Assembly (NCBI GenBank): GCA_012934845.2
Contig: WNNJ02000578.1
Coordinates: 1-64,000, forward strand
DNA length: 64,000 nt
Direction of reading: 5' to 3'
Source: Pomphorhynchus laevis
Taxonomy: Eukaryota > Acanthocephala > Palaeacanthocephala > Echinorhynchida > Pomphorhynchidae
In this document: piece by piece, positions 11,953-23,520 of the stretch
Position numbering within the stretch: position 1 is the first letter of the stretch
Layout of the letters: every line of letters begins with the position of its first letter
Translations under genes and position numbers: made by a program
The notes under the pieces: generated by a model
Told to the model about the DNA's origin: nothing
What the model saw: the letters and a program-made list of their open reading frames with translations, nothing else
Database searches by the model: none

Positions 11953-13380
11953 ATGAGTAAACAATGCAACGACGGAGGATTAAACGTTTTCAAAAAAATA
12001 ATCAGAATCAACAGTTCTTCTGATAGAATTAATGGATCAGGATTCGTTAGTACAAATAAAGGACTTACGGTCGAATTTCCTCCATCAAGGAAGGCAGTAA
12101 ACTTGATAGCGATAAAGGTTTGTACATTAATTATGATTACGGAGAGCCCAATGCCTCCTTGATAGGGGCATTAGGGCTGTTTGTGTACGTAAAAAAAAGA
12201 TGCCGACTTGCGCGGACAAACACTCGACTGGTGTCTGCACATTCTTAGATCCAGTCTGCCAAAATTGTAGCATCAATCATCATGCATGGTCACGAAAATG
12301 TCAGCACCTTAAGCCTTAGCAGGCTAAATATCAGCAGCCTTATAGGAACCCTTCAGATGTTGGCCACACATTAGCCCAGCTTTCTACATCTAAAACCTTA
12401 ATTGATGAAGTTACCCATCTTATTGACGAGCGTCATTAAGCGTCTATGAAGGCGATTGTGAAAATGGTAGAAGGTATGTTGAATAATTTTTAAATCCATT
12501 TCTTATGAAAGCATATTCCGACACGAGTTTAAGTTTAACCTCAAAGAAGAGTACAGAGTCATCCGGACCTCCCAAGTTAAAACTTCAAATAAAGAAGGAA
12601 AATTGGACGAAAGCGGGAGTTTGAATAGCAACCTTCCTATTGCTGGGCCCAACCAGTCAGCCTGCCCCTCCCACCTGAAAGCCAACTAATGGGAAGTAGT
12701 CAAGATCCGTTTTCAGTGAATATCATTCAGTGGAACTCGGGAGGTGCTTCTGCTCTTCGTCTTTTATCTGGTCGAGAGTCAAATCTTATAGTCCTTCAGG
12801 AGAATAATCTATCTGGTCACCTCAGGACATTACTCGATTTATACCTTTGCACATATACGCCCACTATACTCCGTACATAACCCCTACACACTCATCTTAT
12901 CAGTCTGTTTACCGTAATCAAGGGGCACTTAACATTATCTATCTTGCTTAACTACTTTTGTCCAGCCCTATATTGTTTAGCTATAACACTTTGTAAGGAC
13001 GATAAACGCGTGAGCATAGCTAATCTATATATTTGGTAAGAAGAGATTCACAAGAACCGTGACCTCCTGGATCGTTTATTAGGTAGCGGTTACTACATGT
13101 TACTAGGTAATTTCAACGACAAGACCGGCGTTGGATTAGATACGCACTCCACAGAGTGCGTATATACATATACCATTAACCTTCACCTGTCGTTAAGTAT
13201 CAACAAACTCATTCCTCGACATTTTTTTCTACATGATTAGTGGCTGTTAGAGCCAGTCTACAGTGAACAGTTTCAGTTAACAATTGTTCACCTTGCATGA
13301 CATACTTCGTTGGTGGCTAAATGATGATACGTCGCTAAGGGGGATATTTAATTTAATCTAATCAAATTGGCCTTCTTCTA
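11953..13380 (+). mobile_element. LINE-A copy, ORF1 and start of ORF2
   Basis: The frames at 11953-12500 look like the 5' part of LINE-A, including a zinc-knuckle cluster near 12195-12310 (CQNCSINHHAWSRKC). ORF2 starts at 12689 with VNIIQWNSGGASALRLLSG, the N-terminus of an APE endonuclease. The copy is interrupted downstream by the Naiad at 13455-14683 and resumes at 14684. It has several stops and shifts. Confidence 0.75.
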
Positions 13381-13632
13381 GGCAGCTATGTATTCTCCCC
13401 AGTTGTTGGAAATGGGGGAGGGTGTCTTGATTTAATTTCTACCTCTAAATATTTCTACCTATAAATACATACGATTTTTGTACGCTTTATACAAATCTAG
13501 ATTTAGTAGATATTAAAGAAGCGTTAGCAAAATTAATTAACCTTATATTCGGAAAAAGATATACATATATATGTTATAATAATTATAACGCCCTATCTAA
13601 CAAAAATTAAACCATCAAATAAATATAAATAT

Positions 13633-14319
13633 ATGGATAAAATTAAATTAATAGAATCCTTAAATATTTTGATAAATCAAAATTATTTAAAAGTAGGGAC
13701 ATCTATATTTAGACAAGTAAAAGGTGTTCCAATGGGTGGTAATAGTAGCCCAATTATAGCTGACTTGTTTTTAAGCTTTATAGAATATGAATTTGTTCAT
13801 AACTGTGTAAAAACTAAATCTAAACAAAATAAATATATGAAATATATGTTTCGATACATTGATGATATATGTGTATTTAATTCTAATAATTTTTATTCAA
13901 TTAGTGAGCACATTTATCCAGAAAGCCTTATTCTTAACAAAACTAATATTAATGATAAAGAAGGTGTATATCTAGATATGAACATTAAATTAACATTAAC
14001 TAAAACTAATATTAATTTATATCGTAAAGATGACATATTTAAATTTACAAGAAACATATTTTTGCATGAGCATTCATGCATACCATATAATATAAAATAT
14101 AATACATTAAATAATGAAATTTTAAGAATTGCAACAATATGTAATGATATTGGCTTTCTTCAAAATCATTTAAATAATTTAATAGATACATATTTTAAAC
14201 TAGGTTACTATAAAAATAACATCAAGCAGAAAATAGTAAAATATATAAATCAACACAATAATATAAAGAATAAATTTAAACTCTTAAATGGCAAATTTTT
14301 ATGGATGGATAATAAATAA
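13633..14319 (+). CDS. Naiad reverse transcriptase, C-terminal half
   Basis: 228 residues in one open frame. Seen: KGVPMGGNSSPIIADLFLSF (PLE palm motif, near residues 30-49) and RYIDDICVF (catalytic YIDD, near residue 75), followed by the thumb-like region ending KLLNGKFLWMDNK. The catalytic Asp pair is present, but the N-terminal fingers and the endonuclease are missing, so the product cannot be a complete enzyme. The same C-terminus occurs in the 449-aa frame at 36374-37723. Confidence 0.8.
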   Translation: MDKIKLIESLNILINQNYLKVGTSIFRQVKGVPMGGNSSPIIADLFLSFIEYEFVHNCVKTKSKQNKYMKYMFRYIDDICVFNSNNFYSISEHIYPESLILNKTNINDKEGVYLDMNIKLTLTKTNINLYRKDDIFKFTRNIFLHEHSCIPYNIKYNTLNNEILRIATICNDIGFLQNHLNNLIDTYFKLGYYKNNIKQKIVKYINQHNNIKNKFKLLNGKFLWMDNK

Positions 14320-14384
14320 TATACTTGTTATTAGAAAAAGATACTAGATAGTTTTATCAGAGGATATACATTATTAGCATGTAT

Positions 14385-14466
14385 TTGGCCCCACTGCTAT
14401 GTTAGGTAGAGGAGTTAGGGGCCGAAACCTGCTAGCAAAGCAGTTCTTTCTGATGACCTCTAATTC
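14385..14466 (+). ncRNA. Permuted hammerhead-like motif in Naiad 3' region (reference copy)
   Basis: A GC-rich island in AT-rich DNA. Strand parts in order are: GGCCCC (14387-14392); stem III strand CTGCTATGTTAGG (14394-14406); TA, the would-be cleavage dinucleotide after G; stem I strand GAGGA (14409-14413); stem II strand AGTTAGGGG (14413-14421); CC and GAAA (14424-14427); stem III partner (14428-14443); stem I partner TTCTTT (14444-14449); CTGATGA (14450-14456); stem II partner CCTCTAATT (14457-14465). All three stems can pair, with G-U pairs in stem I, but they mutually cross. GGCCCC can also pair with GGGGCC (14418-14423). Ordinary hammerheads have nested stems, so this is not a standard cis ribozyme. 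The parts are seen; the function is inferred. Confidence 0.6.
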
Positions 14467-14683
14467 TTATTCTGATACAACCAACGTCTGTTATTTATTA
14501 GTCAATTCATAAAAATGACGTTTATTTTAAATTTCATTTTTTATTTTAACTTGATTTAAATTATAGAAAATCTAAAAACAATTATTTATTTTATTATTTA
14601 ATTATTAAATTTTGATTTAGCATTATTATGCTTAGTTTATTTTATAATTATATTAAATACGTAGACTCAGTTAGCTGATTTGA

Positions 14684-15576
14684 TCTCTTCACAAGCTACC
14701 GCGATACTTTCGACTACTTTTAAATGTCGCATTTTCAATCCCACTCCGACACAGCTTAAGATTCAATCAATAATCTTACACCTTAATTTCGCTGTATCCT
14801 TCACACAGGCTCTCTCGAAAGAATATTGGAGTAATAGGTATAGGATCCAACTGAGATATAATAAGACGAGTATTGATCAGCTTAACCCTTATCCTTAATT
14901 TTGGAAGATGTTTAAGAAGGGAAGTTTGCTAGATGAAGGGAGAGGGTATCGGGTTGGATTGGGAATATAGGCCTTGATAAAGTTTAAGAGGAGTCACTAT
15001 CCTTACACAATTATGGAGTCACGCCATATGGGTAACCAATTTCTACCTGGGTAGACTTCAGGAGGAAAATCATCTCCGTTAATGATTCCTAAACTCTAGG
15101 GGTCCGCTTCCAGAAATCTTCAAACCCGTACCCCACTCTAAACTCGCATCTGTCAGAATTAACAGACAGTTAGAGAAAAGAGATCACAATCACAATACTA
15201 TTAGCCACACAACCAATATTGCAGGAATTAACATCACTCGACGATTGTTTTTATCAAAAAGTAATCCGGTATTAAGTCCTAAAGATCAGCGGCCTATTTC
15301 AATTCAAAACTCCCTCCTCTTCATCTATGAAAAAGTGCTTTGGCGTAAAATCTGCGGCCATTAAATCTTCGGCACAATTTAATCTCGCCATAATCTGTTT
15401 ATGTGTTTAGGAAATGTTGTTAAGTCCATTCAGCTATCGGAGAAGTACTCAAGTTTTGTCAAGAAAACAGTCATAAGCTTGATGTAGCTGTTTTTCTTGA
15501 CTTTCAGCTGCATTCAACCGCATCTTCATTCCTTTTGTTATCTATTGTCTACTATCCCTAGGATTGCTTGCGAGAA
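14684..15576 (+). mobile_element. LINE-A copy resumed after the Naiad (diverged part)
   Basis: Continues ORF2 from the point where the Naiad entered, through the linker and the first RT blocks (equivalent to 27010-27600 and beyond in the cleaner copy). Diverged, with many stops. Confidence 0.75.
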
Positions 15577-16512
15577 TTGCCTTAAAGACCTGCGGCCCAT
15601 TTCGATTCAAAATTCCCTCGTTTCGATCTACAAAAAAGCGCTCGCGCGTAGAATCCGCGATCATCTAAGTAAGCAAAATCTAATCCCACCTGGTTTCCAT
15701 GGGTTCGTCAAAGGTCACTCGGTCTATTCAGCAGTAGGTGAGGTACAACGGTTTTGTCGGGAGAATAGCCATCAACTCGTTGTGGCTCTTTTACTTTATT
15801 TTCCCCCTGCATTTGACCGCATTTCCATACCTTTTGTTATCTCTTCTCTCAGGTGCCCCGGGTTGCTGTGAGAATTGTTAACAGGGTGGAGATACTGCTG
15901 TGCACTAAGGGATTCTTTTACCAAGATGACCTTGATGTACGTCAATTCTACCCAATTACAGGTGTGCCTCAAGGCTTTCCACTTTATCCTATCCTTTTTT
16001 TTCTGACTCCATTTTTCTCTATAAAACTTTTTCGACGTAATCAACATCTTGTAATTTACACTGACGATACCACATCTCTGTTTTGTGGACGCAGGTCCAA
16101 AGATGTAGTCTCGGACATCAGCCAAGATGTCACTAAGATGGGATCTAAAACGGGCCAAGGGTCTGTCATAGTGATGGAGTACTCAGGTGCGCCTCTGGTG
16201 TACCTGAGCAATCTCGGGACTTGTCTTCTTTTCTAGAGTAATTTTCCCCGAGCAAATACTAAGATTTCTTAAGCTCCTCTTATCGAGACTACCTACCATC
16301 ATGCACTCCGATTGGACTTTTAGGTGTGTGAGAGAGCATGAGTGAATCAAGACTCGTTGGTGTCAGTTGGTGTTAAACTGATCCCAATATCCGGATAGAA
16401 TACTATGATAAAGAATGTAATTATATTTTTTCAATTGTGTTTTTCCAGTCTTTAATTTGAAACCCTTTTATCTTATTAGCTGCATTCTTTTTATTAAGAA
16501 AATATATTATTA
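15577..16512 (+). mobile_element. LINE-A segment, cleaner RT block and 3' end
   Basis: Begins abruptly at TTGCCTTAAAGACCTGCGG with RT residues DLRPISIQNSLVSIYKKALA, repeating RT sequence already passed in the diverged segment just upstream. Its first ~210 bp are almost identical to 27618-27829; after that the similarity drops clearly. It ends in the family's 3' tail (TTATTAAGAAAATATATTATTA). This is either a separate insertion or a converted segment. Confidence 0.7.
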
Positions 16513-16786
16513 ACATCCATAACGCAAAATTATCGGATTGTAAATTTTACAAAGAAACGGAAAGCATCTCCTTCATAAACGTTGATAACCTGATGAGATC
16601 CAGTATTTTATAAATTCACAGCCTTAAAATATCTATATTATACATATTAAATTTAGTATTAAATTTTAATCAATAGTACTTGCATTTACTATTTTTATTT
16701 TACTGACCATATACTGCGTAGTTGTTAATATATTTCCTTTAATTATTTTATTTGCTATATTATAATAATTTATTTTAATCTATTGA

Positions 16787-17125
16787 TAAATCAGATCACT
16801 TAATTGAGGCAACAAATTTTGAACTAAAATTCAAAAATTAGAAATATCTTTATCTGGGAAAGAAACTTTTTAACCCAATATTTTTATGAATCGATTGGTA
16901 AATAATTAATACCGTGTATTAGAATGAAGATTGTGAGTTATCTGGAGGAATTGCCATGCGATCAGGTTTCGGCCCCTCCTATTCTAAATCCAACATAGCA
17001 GCGAGACCAAATACATAACAATGTTGTATTTTATCTAACAAAGAGTATATTACTTAATATCCATCCATAAAAAGTTTACACTTGAGAGTTTAAATTTATT
17101 TTTAATAATATTGTGATGATTTAGT
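16787..17125 (-). mobile_element. Naiad 3' terminal fragment
   Basis: Starts at an altered terminus (AAATCAGATCACTTAATTG), crosses the GC-rich motif and ends in the last RT codons near 17100. Confidence 0.75.
16935..17008 (-). ncRNA. Permuted hammerhead-like motif, diverged copy
   Basis: GGTCTC pairs with GGGGCC through two G-U pairs, and GAAA and the stem III pairing are kept. CTGATGA has decayed to CAGATAA. Confidence 0.45.
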
Positions 17126-19058
17126 TTTTTATAAAAAAATGGGAAAATTGATGTTTACTTACTCGAGATCATGTTCGATAGAAATATGTTTATATTTTTA
17201 TAGAAGTGCAATTACCTTACGTATCTTGGACACAACATCGATAGTAAATGGGTCATTGCGTTTGAAAAGTGTGCCATCTCGACACTATATCGACAGTAAA
17301 TAAATAAGTCATTACGTATTATTTATATACGTTGTTTTTATGCTTCTGTTTGTAATTATTTAGTTTAGCCCAATGTTGAAAGGTTAGGTGGCAAATAAAT
17401 TATTTAAACATTATCAAATTTTTTATTTAATAAAATTATTGAATTATTATATATAATATTGTAAGGTTCATTAGCGCCATACGCTTTTCAGCGTATTCAA
17501 GAGCAAAAATGCATTATATATAATGATCCAAGTAATTTTGTTTTTAATTTTTATTGTGTTGAATTCATGTTTTTATTTTTTATTTTAATGTTTTCAAATA
17601 TTTTAAATTTGAATTTTATGTTTTTAAAATTTAATTTGTTTTTCAATTACAATTCCACAATGTCGTATATTTAGTTTTATTTTTTACTAATATTTGCCTA
17701 ATTTTCTTTGTTTTGCTTTTGTTGTGCAGTACTGAAATACTTGCATATTTATTTGTAATGATATTTTTCTTACATTTTGAATTTGTTTTCTTTGATTGTT
17801 TTTTCCTTTCTTACAAATTTTGAGCATTTTGTAAAAATGGTAAACTTGATGTTTTTGTGTTTGAATAAACTGTTTATTATCTTCCTGATGATGATAACAG
17901 AAGCTATTAAAATATTTTAATTTTTGGAATACAACTAATTTAATTATATATAAATATTTTAATATTAAATATAAACGTAAATTTATTAAAGATAATTCTC
18001 TATTTCAATTTTACAGATTATATTCTGCGATCATATATGTTCGAATAAATTAACGAACTTGTTTCTATTTGGATTTTGCGTACTACCTGCTCACAACTTA
18101 ACTTTTTTCTATAACCGGATACCAGCAAATATGTTGTTTATAGCTTATGTGTTTACCTATTACTAAGTGCGACGGTGATATTTTACTTAATCAAAATGCA
18201 AAAGTAAGTAGCTATGCTTTGCTGAACGTCAGCTTTTGCTTGTTGTGTTTAAGAGAAGATGACACATTGTAGAACGTAACTAGAACAATATTACAAAAAT
18301 AATGTCAAGATTTGGATTTGATGGGTATATTTCGAGCAATACTGGGATAAAGATGGGTTGTAGAGTATATAGATAGATATTAAACAGTAATAAAGTTTTC
18401 AAGCTGATTTTGTGCTGTGTTTATTGTGTTGCTTTGTTTATTTTCTGTATGCTCAAATAATGTTAATCATTTATATGTAAGAGCGTTGATATCAATTCAT
18501 TTGGTTCCCTCAGCAGAATATAAGGTTGAGTGAAAAATTGTTTATATTATGAAATATGATACTTAAATGACAAGAATTTATTGCTATTTTTTGTTGCTGA
18601 CTTTTCTAATTCATCTTGTATTAGTATTATTAAGAAATATTTATTTGTTTGTTCATTTTATTCCTTTTGTATTTACAAGCACGTTGTTGATAAACCATTT
18701 GTCAAATTGCAAAAAAAAATCGAATTGAAATATAAACAAATAAAAGGTAAGTTCATTGAACCAGAACGACCTCGGATTTTGTGTATTTGGTTAATTCAAA
18801 AAATTCATACACACATACGTGTTCCATATATGTTGCTATAATGTAATGCATTTTTTATTTTACAATCAGATGTAATTTGTGATGTTGCAACTAGCGGTCT
18901 ATACTCTTTAATATTAACGGTGACCAGGTATATTGATAAACATTCACATATCTCCTATAAAGCTATCGTTGAATAATCATTACAATATGATGACTTATTC
19001 TACAATATAGTTTATCATTATTTAGAATAAAAGGTGAAATAGTCATGCCTTCAAAAGA
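17126..19058. other. AT-rich stretch with one possible PLE tail
   Basis: Mostly featureless. Near 17880-17930 the sequence CTTCCTGATGATGATAACAG before AT-rich sequence resembles a decayed PLE 3' tail. The short frame at 18581-18841 matches nothing I know. Confidence 0.4.
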
Positions 19059-19950
19059 ATCAAATCAGCTAATTGAGTATACGTATTTAATATAATTATA
19101 AACTAAACAAAACATAATAATGCTAAATCAAAATTTAATAATTAAATAATAAAATTAATAATTGTTTTTATGATGCTACCTGGATAAATGTGTTCGCTAA
19201 TTGAATAAAAATTATTAGAATTAAATACACATATATCATCAGTATATTAAAACATATATTTAATATCTTTATATAATTTAGATTTAGTTTTTACACAGTT
19301 ATGAACAAATTCATATTCTATAAAGCTTAAAAATAAGTCAGCTATAATTGGGCTACTATTACCACCCATTGGAACACCTTTTATTTGTCTAAATATAGAT
19401 GTCCCTACCTTTAAATAATTTTGATTTATTAAAATATTTAAGGATTCTAATAATTCAATTTTATTCATATATTTATATTTACTTGATGGTTTAATTCTTG
19501 TTAGATATGCGTTATAGTTGTTATAACAAATATATGTATATCTTTTTCCGAATATAAGATTAATTAATTTTCTAATGCATCTTTAATATCTGCTAAATCT
19601 AGATTGGTATAAAGCGTTCTAAAATCGTACGTATTTATATTCTGAAATTTTTTCGTGTGTTCTAAGAATTCTTGCGTAGAATTAATACTGAAATAGTGTT
19701 TTATACAAGTATTAATTTCAATTATCCTACAATATTTTTTGAAGTGTGATTTAATTACTTTAAGTATTTTATTCATATAAACAGAGAGTGATTTTAATGT
19801 AAACTTAAGAGCACTTCATATGAACTAAGGTTTAATTAAATTTTTATGTAATAGATTCAATATAAAATAGGCATAGTTTTATTATCTGATTCAATTTTAT
19901 ACTCTTATCCATTATAAAACAGTGACTTGCAATAATTCTTTCTAAATTTA
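19059..19950 (-). mobile_element. Naiad PLE fragment, RT portion
   Basis: Terminus ATCAAATCAGCTAATTGAG, a shortened 3' region, then RT frames on the minus strand at 19468-19247 (KGVPMGGNSSPIIADLFLSF) and 19776-19564. Its 5' side meets the 5' end of the next, opposite-strand Naiad, giving a head-to-head pair. Broken copy. Confidence 0.85.
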
Positions 19951-22776
19951 AATCATGACATCTGAGTTAACTAAACTAGGTGGCAACACCGAAAAAGCAA
20001 CGTTAAAATTTATGACTTAAAACTTAAATGTACTCAACCAGATTGGAAAAATACGTAAGTACTCATGATTTTAATTTTAGATCTTTTAAATATAATAGAA
20101 AAAATGTAAAGCTGGAGATGTTATAAATAATAATTGCATTGTAAGTAATACGATAAACAAATGTTTTTCATTAAATATTAATAATAATTGTAACTGCAAT
20201 ACCACAGGTATAGTGTATCTAATACAATGTACATGTGGATTGCAATATATAGGAAAAACATCAAATGTTAAAAACTAGGTTTAGGCGACATATATATAAT
20301 ATACAGCATAATAGTCAAACTATATTTCATAAACATATGAGATTAATAGGACATGATATAGGATATTGTAAATTATTTATTTTAGAACATATTGTTAAAG
20401 AAAATAAGACAATATTTAATCAAAAGCTATTAGAAAGAGAAGATTTTTAGATTAAAACGCTTAATTCACTGTACCCATTAGGATTGAATGACGTGGTACA
20501 AGGAATTGGCAGAAGTAGTATAGTAAATAATTAACAACTATATTATAATAATCCGGTCAAATGAAAGTCAAGAAGTCATGGCGATAAAATGAATATGAAA
20601 AATAAAAATAATAATATTAAAAAAGATAAGTATATAAATGAACAATTAGAAATATTAAAACAACTTCTTAGAGATAATAAGCTAAAAGATCTTTATGTAA
20701 ATAAAGGAAGTTTTCAAAAAAGATCATTTGTTCAATAACTCAAAGATTAATAAACGAGAATGATAGGTTAAGTTGTATAATGGACAGTTATTGTAATATA
20801 AAATACTATAATCGGACAATAAATGTTAATAATAACAATAAAAAATATACATTAACCATAAACTTCATTAATAAATGTATAGATAACATAAATATAGCCG
20901 GACTTTTAAATAATTCTAAAAGTAAAGAAATAATAGGGTCAGATTTAAGTAAATATATTCCTAAAATAAGGTATAAGTTGTTACCGCCATTAGGACGAAA
21001 AATTTGTAATTATAATAAAGAATTGAAATCAATATGTAACGATAAAATTAAAAATGCAATTGCAAAAATATTAAGTTTGATAAAATAAATGAACATATAT
21101 GCACTCATAATCTAGAATTAATTAAAAACAATGAATTAAGGACAATGCTATCAAGAGGGTATAAATTAAAAAATAACAATAGAAATAAAATTTACAATTC
21201 GTTATATAATGATTTCAATGCTTACTTCGATAAGTTGATTAATAGTAAAAGCTAAAATACATCAAAGATTAACATTTAGAAATATTATATATTTGATAAA
21301 ATTAAAAATAAAATGAAAATAACAAACAATTATTAAAGTAAAGATCAAATTTTATTAAGACGTGTATACAGAACTTACTAAATTAAAGGATAACTATATA
21401 ATAACAACTATTGATAAAGCTAGTAGTAACTTTGTCTTCATATACAAAAAGCTTTATTGTGATATAATGATGAAATAAGTTAATTATAATGATTTAAACG
21501 TAAATGCAACATATGAATGTGGTAATTTAAGTTTGGAAACAATTATTACAAGTCATTGTTTTTTAATGGATTAAATGGATATAAAAATAGAATCAGATAA
21601 AAAACTATACCTATATTATATTGGAATCCAAAATTACATAAAAATCCAATAAAACCTAGGTTCATATGTAGTGCATTTAAAAGTGCATTAAAACTACTTT
21701 CTGTCTATATGAATAAAATACTTAAAGTAATTAAAGCACATTTTAAAAAATGTTGTAGGATAATGGAAATTAGTACTGGTATAAAACACTATTTCAGTAT
21801 TAATTCTACAAAAGAATTTTTAGAACAGACAAAAGGAATAAATTTTCAAAATATAAATACATACGATTTTAGTACGCTTTATACAAATCTAGATTTAGTA
21901 GATATTAAAGAAGCGTTAGTAAAATTAATTAATCTTATATTCGGAAAAAGATATACATATATATGTTATAATAATTATAACGCCTATCTAACAAAAATTA
22001 AACCATCAAATAAATATAAATATATGGATAAATTGAATTAATAGAATCCTTAAATATTTTGATAAATCAAAATTATTTAAAAGTAGGGACATCTATATTT
22101 AGACAAATAAAAGGTGTTTCAATGGGTGGTAATAGTAGCCCAATTATAGCTGACTTGGTTTTAAGCTTTTGAGAATATAAATTTGTTCATAACTGTGTAA
22201 AAACTAAATCTAAACTATATGAATATATGAATTACATGTTTCGATACATTGATGATATATGCGTATTTAATTCTAATAATTTTTATTCAATTAGTGAACA
22301 AATTTATCCAGAAAGACTTATTCTTTACAAAACCATTATTGATGATAAAGAAGCTGCAAATCTAGATAGGAACATTAAATCAACATTAACTAAAACTACT
22401 ATTAATTTATATCGTAAAGATGACATATTCAAATTTACAAGAAACATATTTTTGCATGAGTATTCATGCATACCATATAATATAAAATATAATACATTAA
22501 ATAATGAAATTTTAAGAATTGCAACAATATGTAATGATATTGGCTTCTTTCAAAATCATTTAAATAATTTAATAGATACATATTTTAAACTAGGTTACTA
22601 TAAAAATAACATCAAGCAGAAAATAGTAAAATATATAAATCAACACAATAATATAAAGAATAAATTTAAACTCTTAAGTTGCAAATTTTTATGGATGGAT
22701 AATAAATAATATACTTTGTATTAGAATAAGATACTATATAGTTTTATCAGAGGAAATACATCATTAGCATGTATTT

Positions 22777-22853
22777 GGCCCCGCTGCTATGTTGGGAGAG
22801 GAGTTTGGTGCCGAAACCTGATAACATAGTAGTTCTTTTTGATGAACTCTAAT
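22777..22853 (+). ncRNA. Permuted hammerhead-like motif, diverged copy
   Basis: Stem III is at its best here: CTGCTATGTT pairs with AACATAGTAG over 10 bp. The CTGATGA box and stem II are decayed. Confidence 0.45.
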
Positions 22854-23025
22854 GCTTATTCTGATATGTAGTTTGTTATCTATTAGTCAATTCATAAAAA
22901 ATGATTTTTATTTTTCATTTCAGTTTATAATTCATCTTGATATAAATTATAAAAAATCTTATAACAATTTTTTATGTTTTAATTAGAACGAACAATTGCA
23001 TACACGAGCGAGTATCATCATTTGG

Positions 23026-23416
23026 TCGGCTTCATAAATTATCCTCGTGTGAATTCTTTAATCCTAGATGCAGCACTGTACACTACAATCAGCGTAGGTG
23101 GACCTCATCAAAGACAGATTGTCGGTTGTTAACAGATTGTCGGTTGTTACCGTTAACTGTTGTGTTATTTCCGTCTTTTAGTTTTAATCGACGGATACAA
23201 CGTACAGTTTGCACAAGTGGAAATGTTTTTATCACAAACTGTATCTTTTGTTTTTACAGAAAGGCAGCAGAGGAAAATTTCAGCAGATAATTAACGGACC
23301 GAAACACGAAAGGTAGGCGTAGGCTCACTGCTGATAAGGTCCACCTACCCTGATTGTAGTGTACAGTGCTGCATCTAGGATTAAAGAATTCACACAAGGA
23401 TAATTTATGAAGCCGA
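23026..23416. mobile_element. MITE with 80-bp terminal inverted repeats
   Basis: The left arm (23026-23105, starting TCGGCTTCATAAATTATCC) is almost perfectly complementary to the right arm (23337-23416). The ~230-bp centre contains the direct repeat ACAGATTGTCGGTTGTTA and no coding sequence. It interrupts the 3' region of the surrounding Naiad, so it inserted later. The DNA transposon superfamily is not clear. Confidence 0.85.
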
Positions 23417-23520
23417 CTGAATAATATTTTTTAATTATTAAATATTGATTTAGCATTGTTATGTTTTGTTTATTTTATAATTATTTTAAATACGTATACT
23501 AAGTTAGCTGATGTGATTTA

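Larger units (their letters stand above)
13455..14683 (+). mobile_element. Naiad PLE inserted in LINE-A, 5'-truncated
   Basis: Contains the reverse transcriptase from its palm region to the end, then the 3' terminal region, ending TTAGCTGATTTGAT at 14683. LINE-A sequence lies on both sides, so the Naiad is the younger insertion. The endonuclease half is absent. Confidence 0.88.
19965..23520 (+). mobile_element. Naiad PLE, near full length, holding a MITE
   Basis: Domain order on the plus strand: Cys-rich region and GIY-YIG core near 20080-20270; the EN helix-rich part in the 20265-20450 frame; linker frame 20780-21088; RT N-terminal part in 21709-22041; and RT palm and thumb in 22227-22709 (RYIDDICVF kept). 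The 3' region ends near 23520. The endonuclease thus lies before the RT, the Naiad arrangement. A 391-bp inverted-repeat element (23026-23416) sits in its 3' region. The frame is broken in several places, so this copy is dead. Confidence 0.85.

Noticed and set aside
14385-14466. A normal single-unit hammerhead ribozyme in the Naiad 3' region
   Set aside because: GAAA precedes CTGATGA with only one strand between them, and stems I, II and III cross. A regular cis fold cannot be drawn, so it is reported as a permuted motif only.
14385-14466. HDV-like double pseudoknot
   Set aside because: GGCCCC/GGGGCC and the stem III strands give the right crossing of two helices, but there is no P4 hairpin and no catalytic-C junction.
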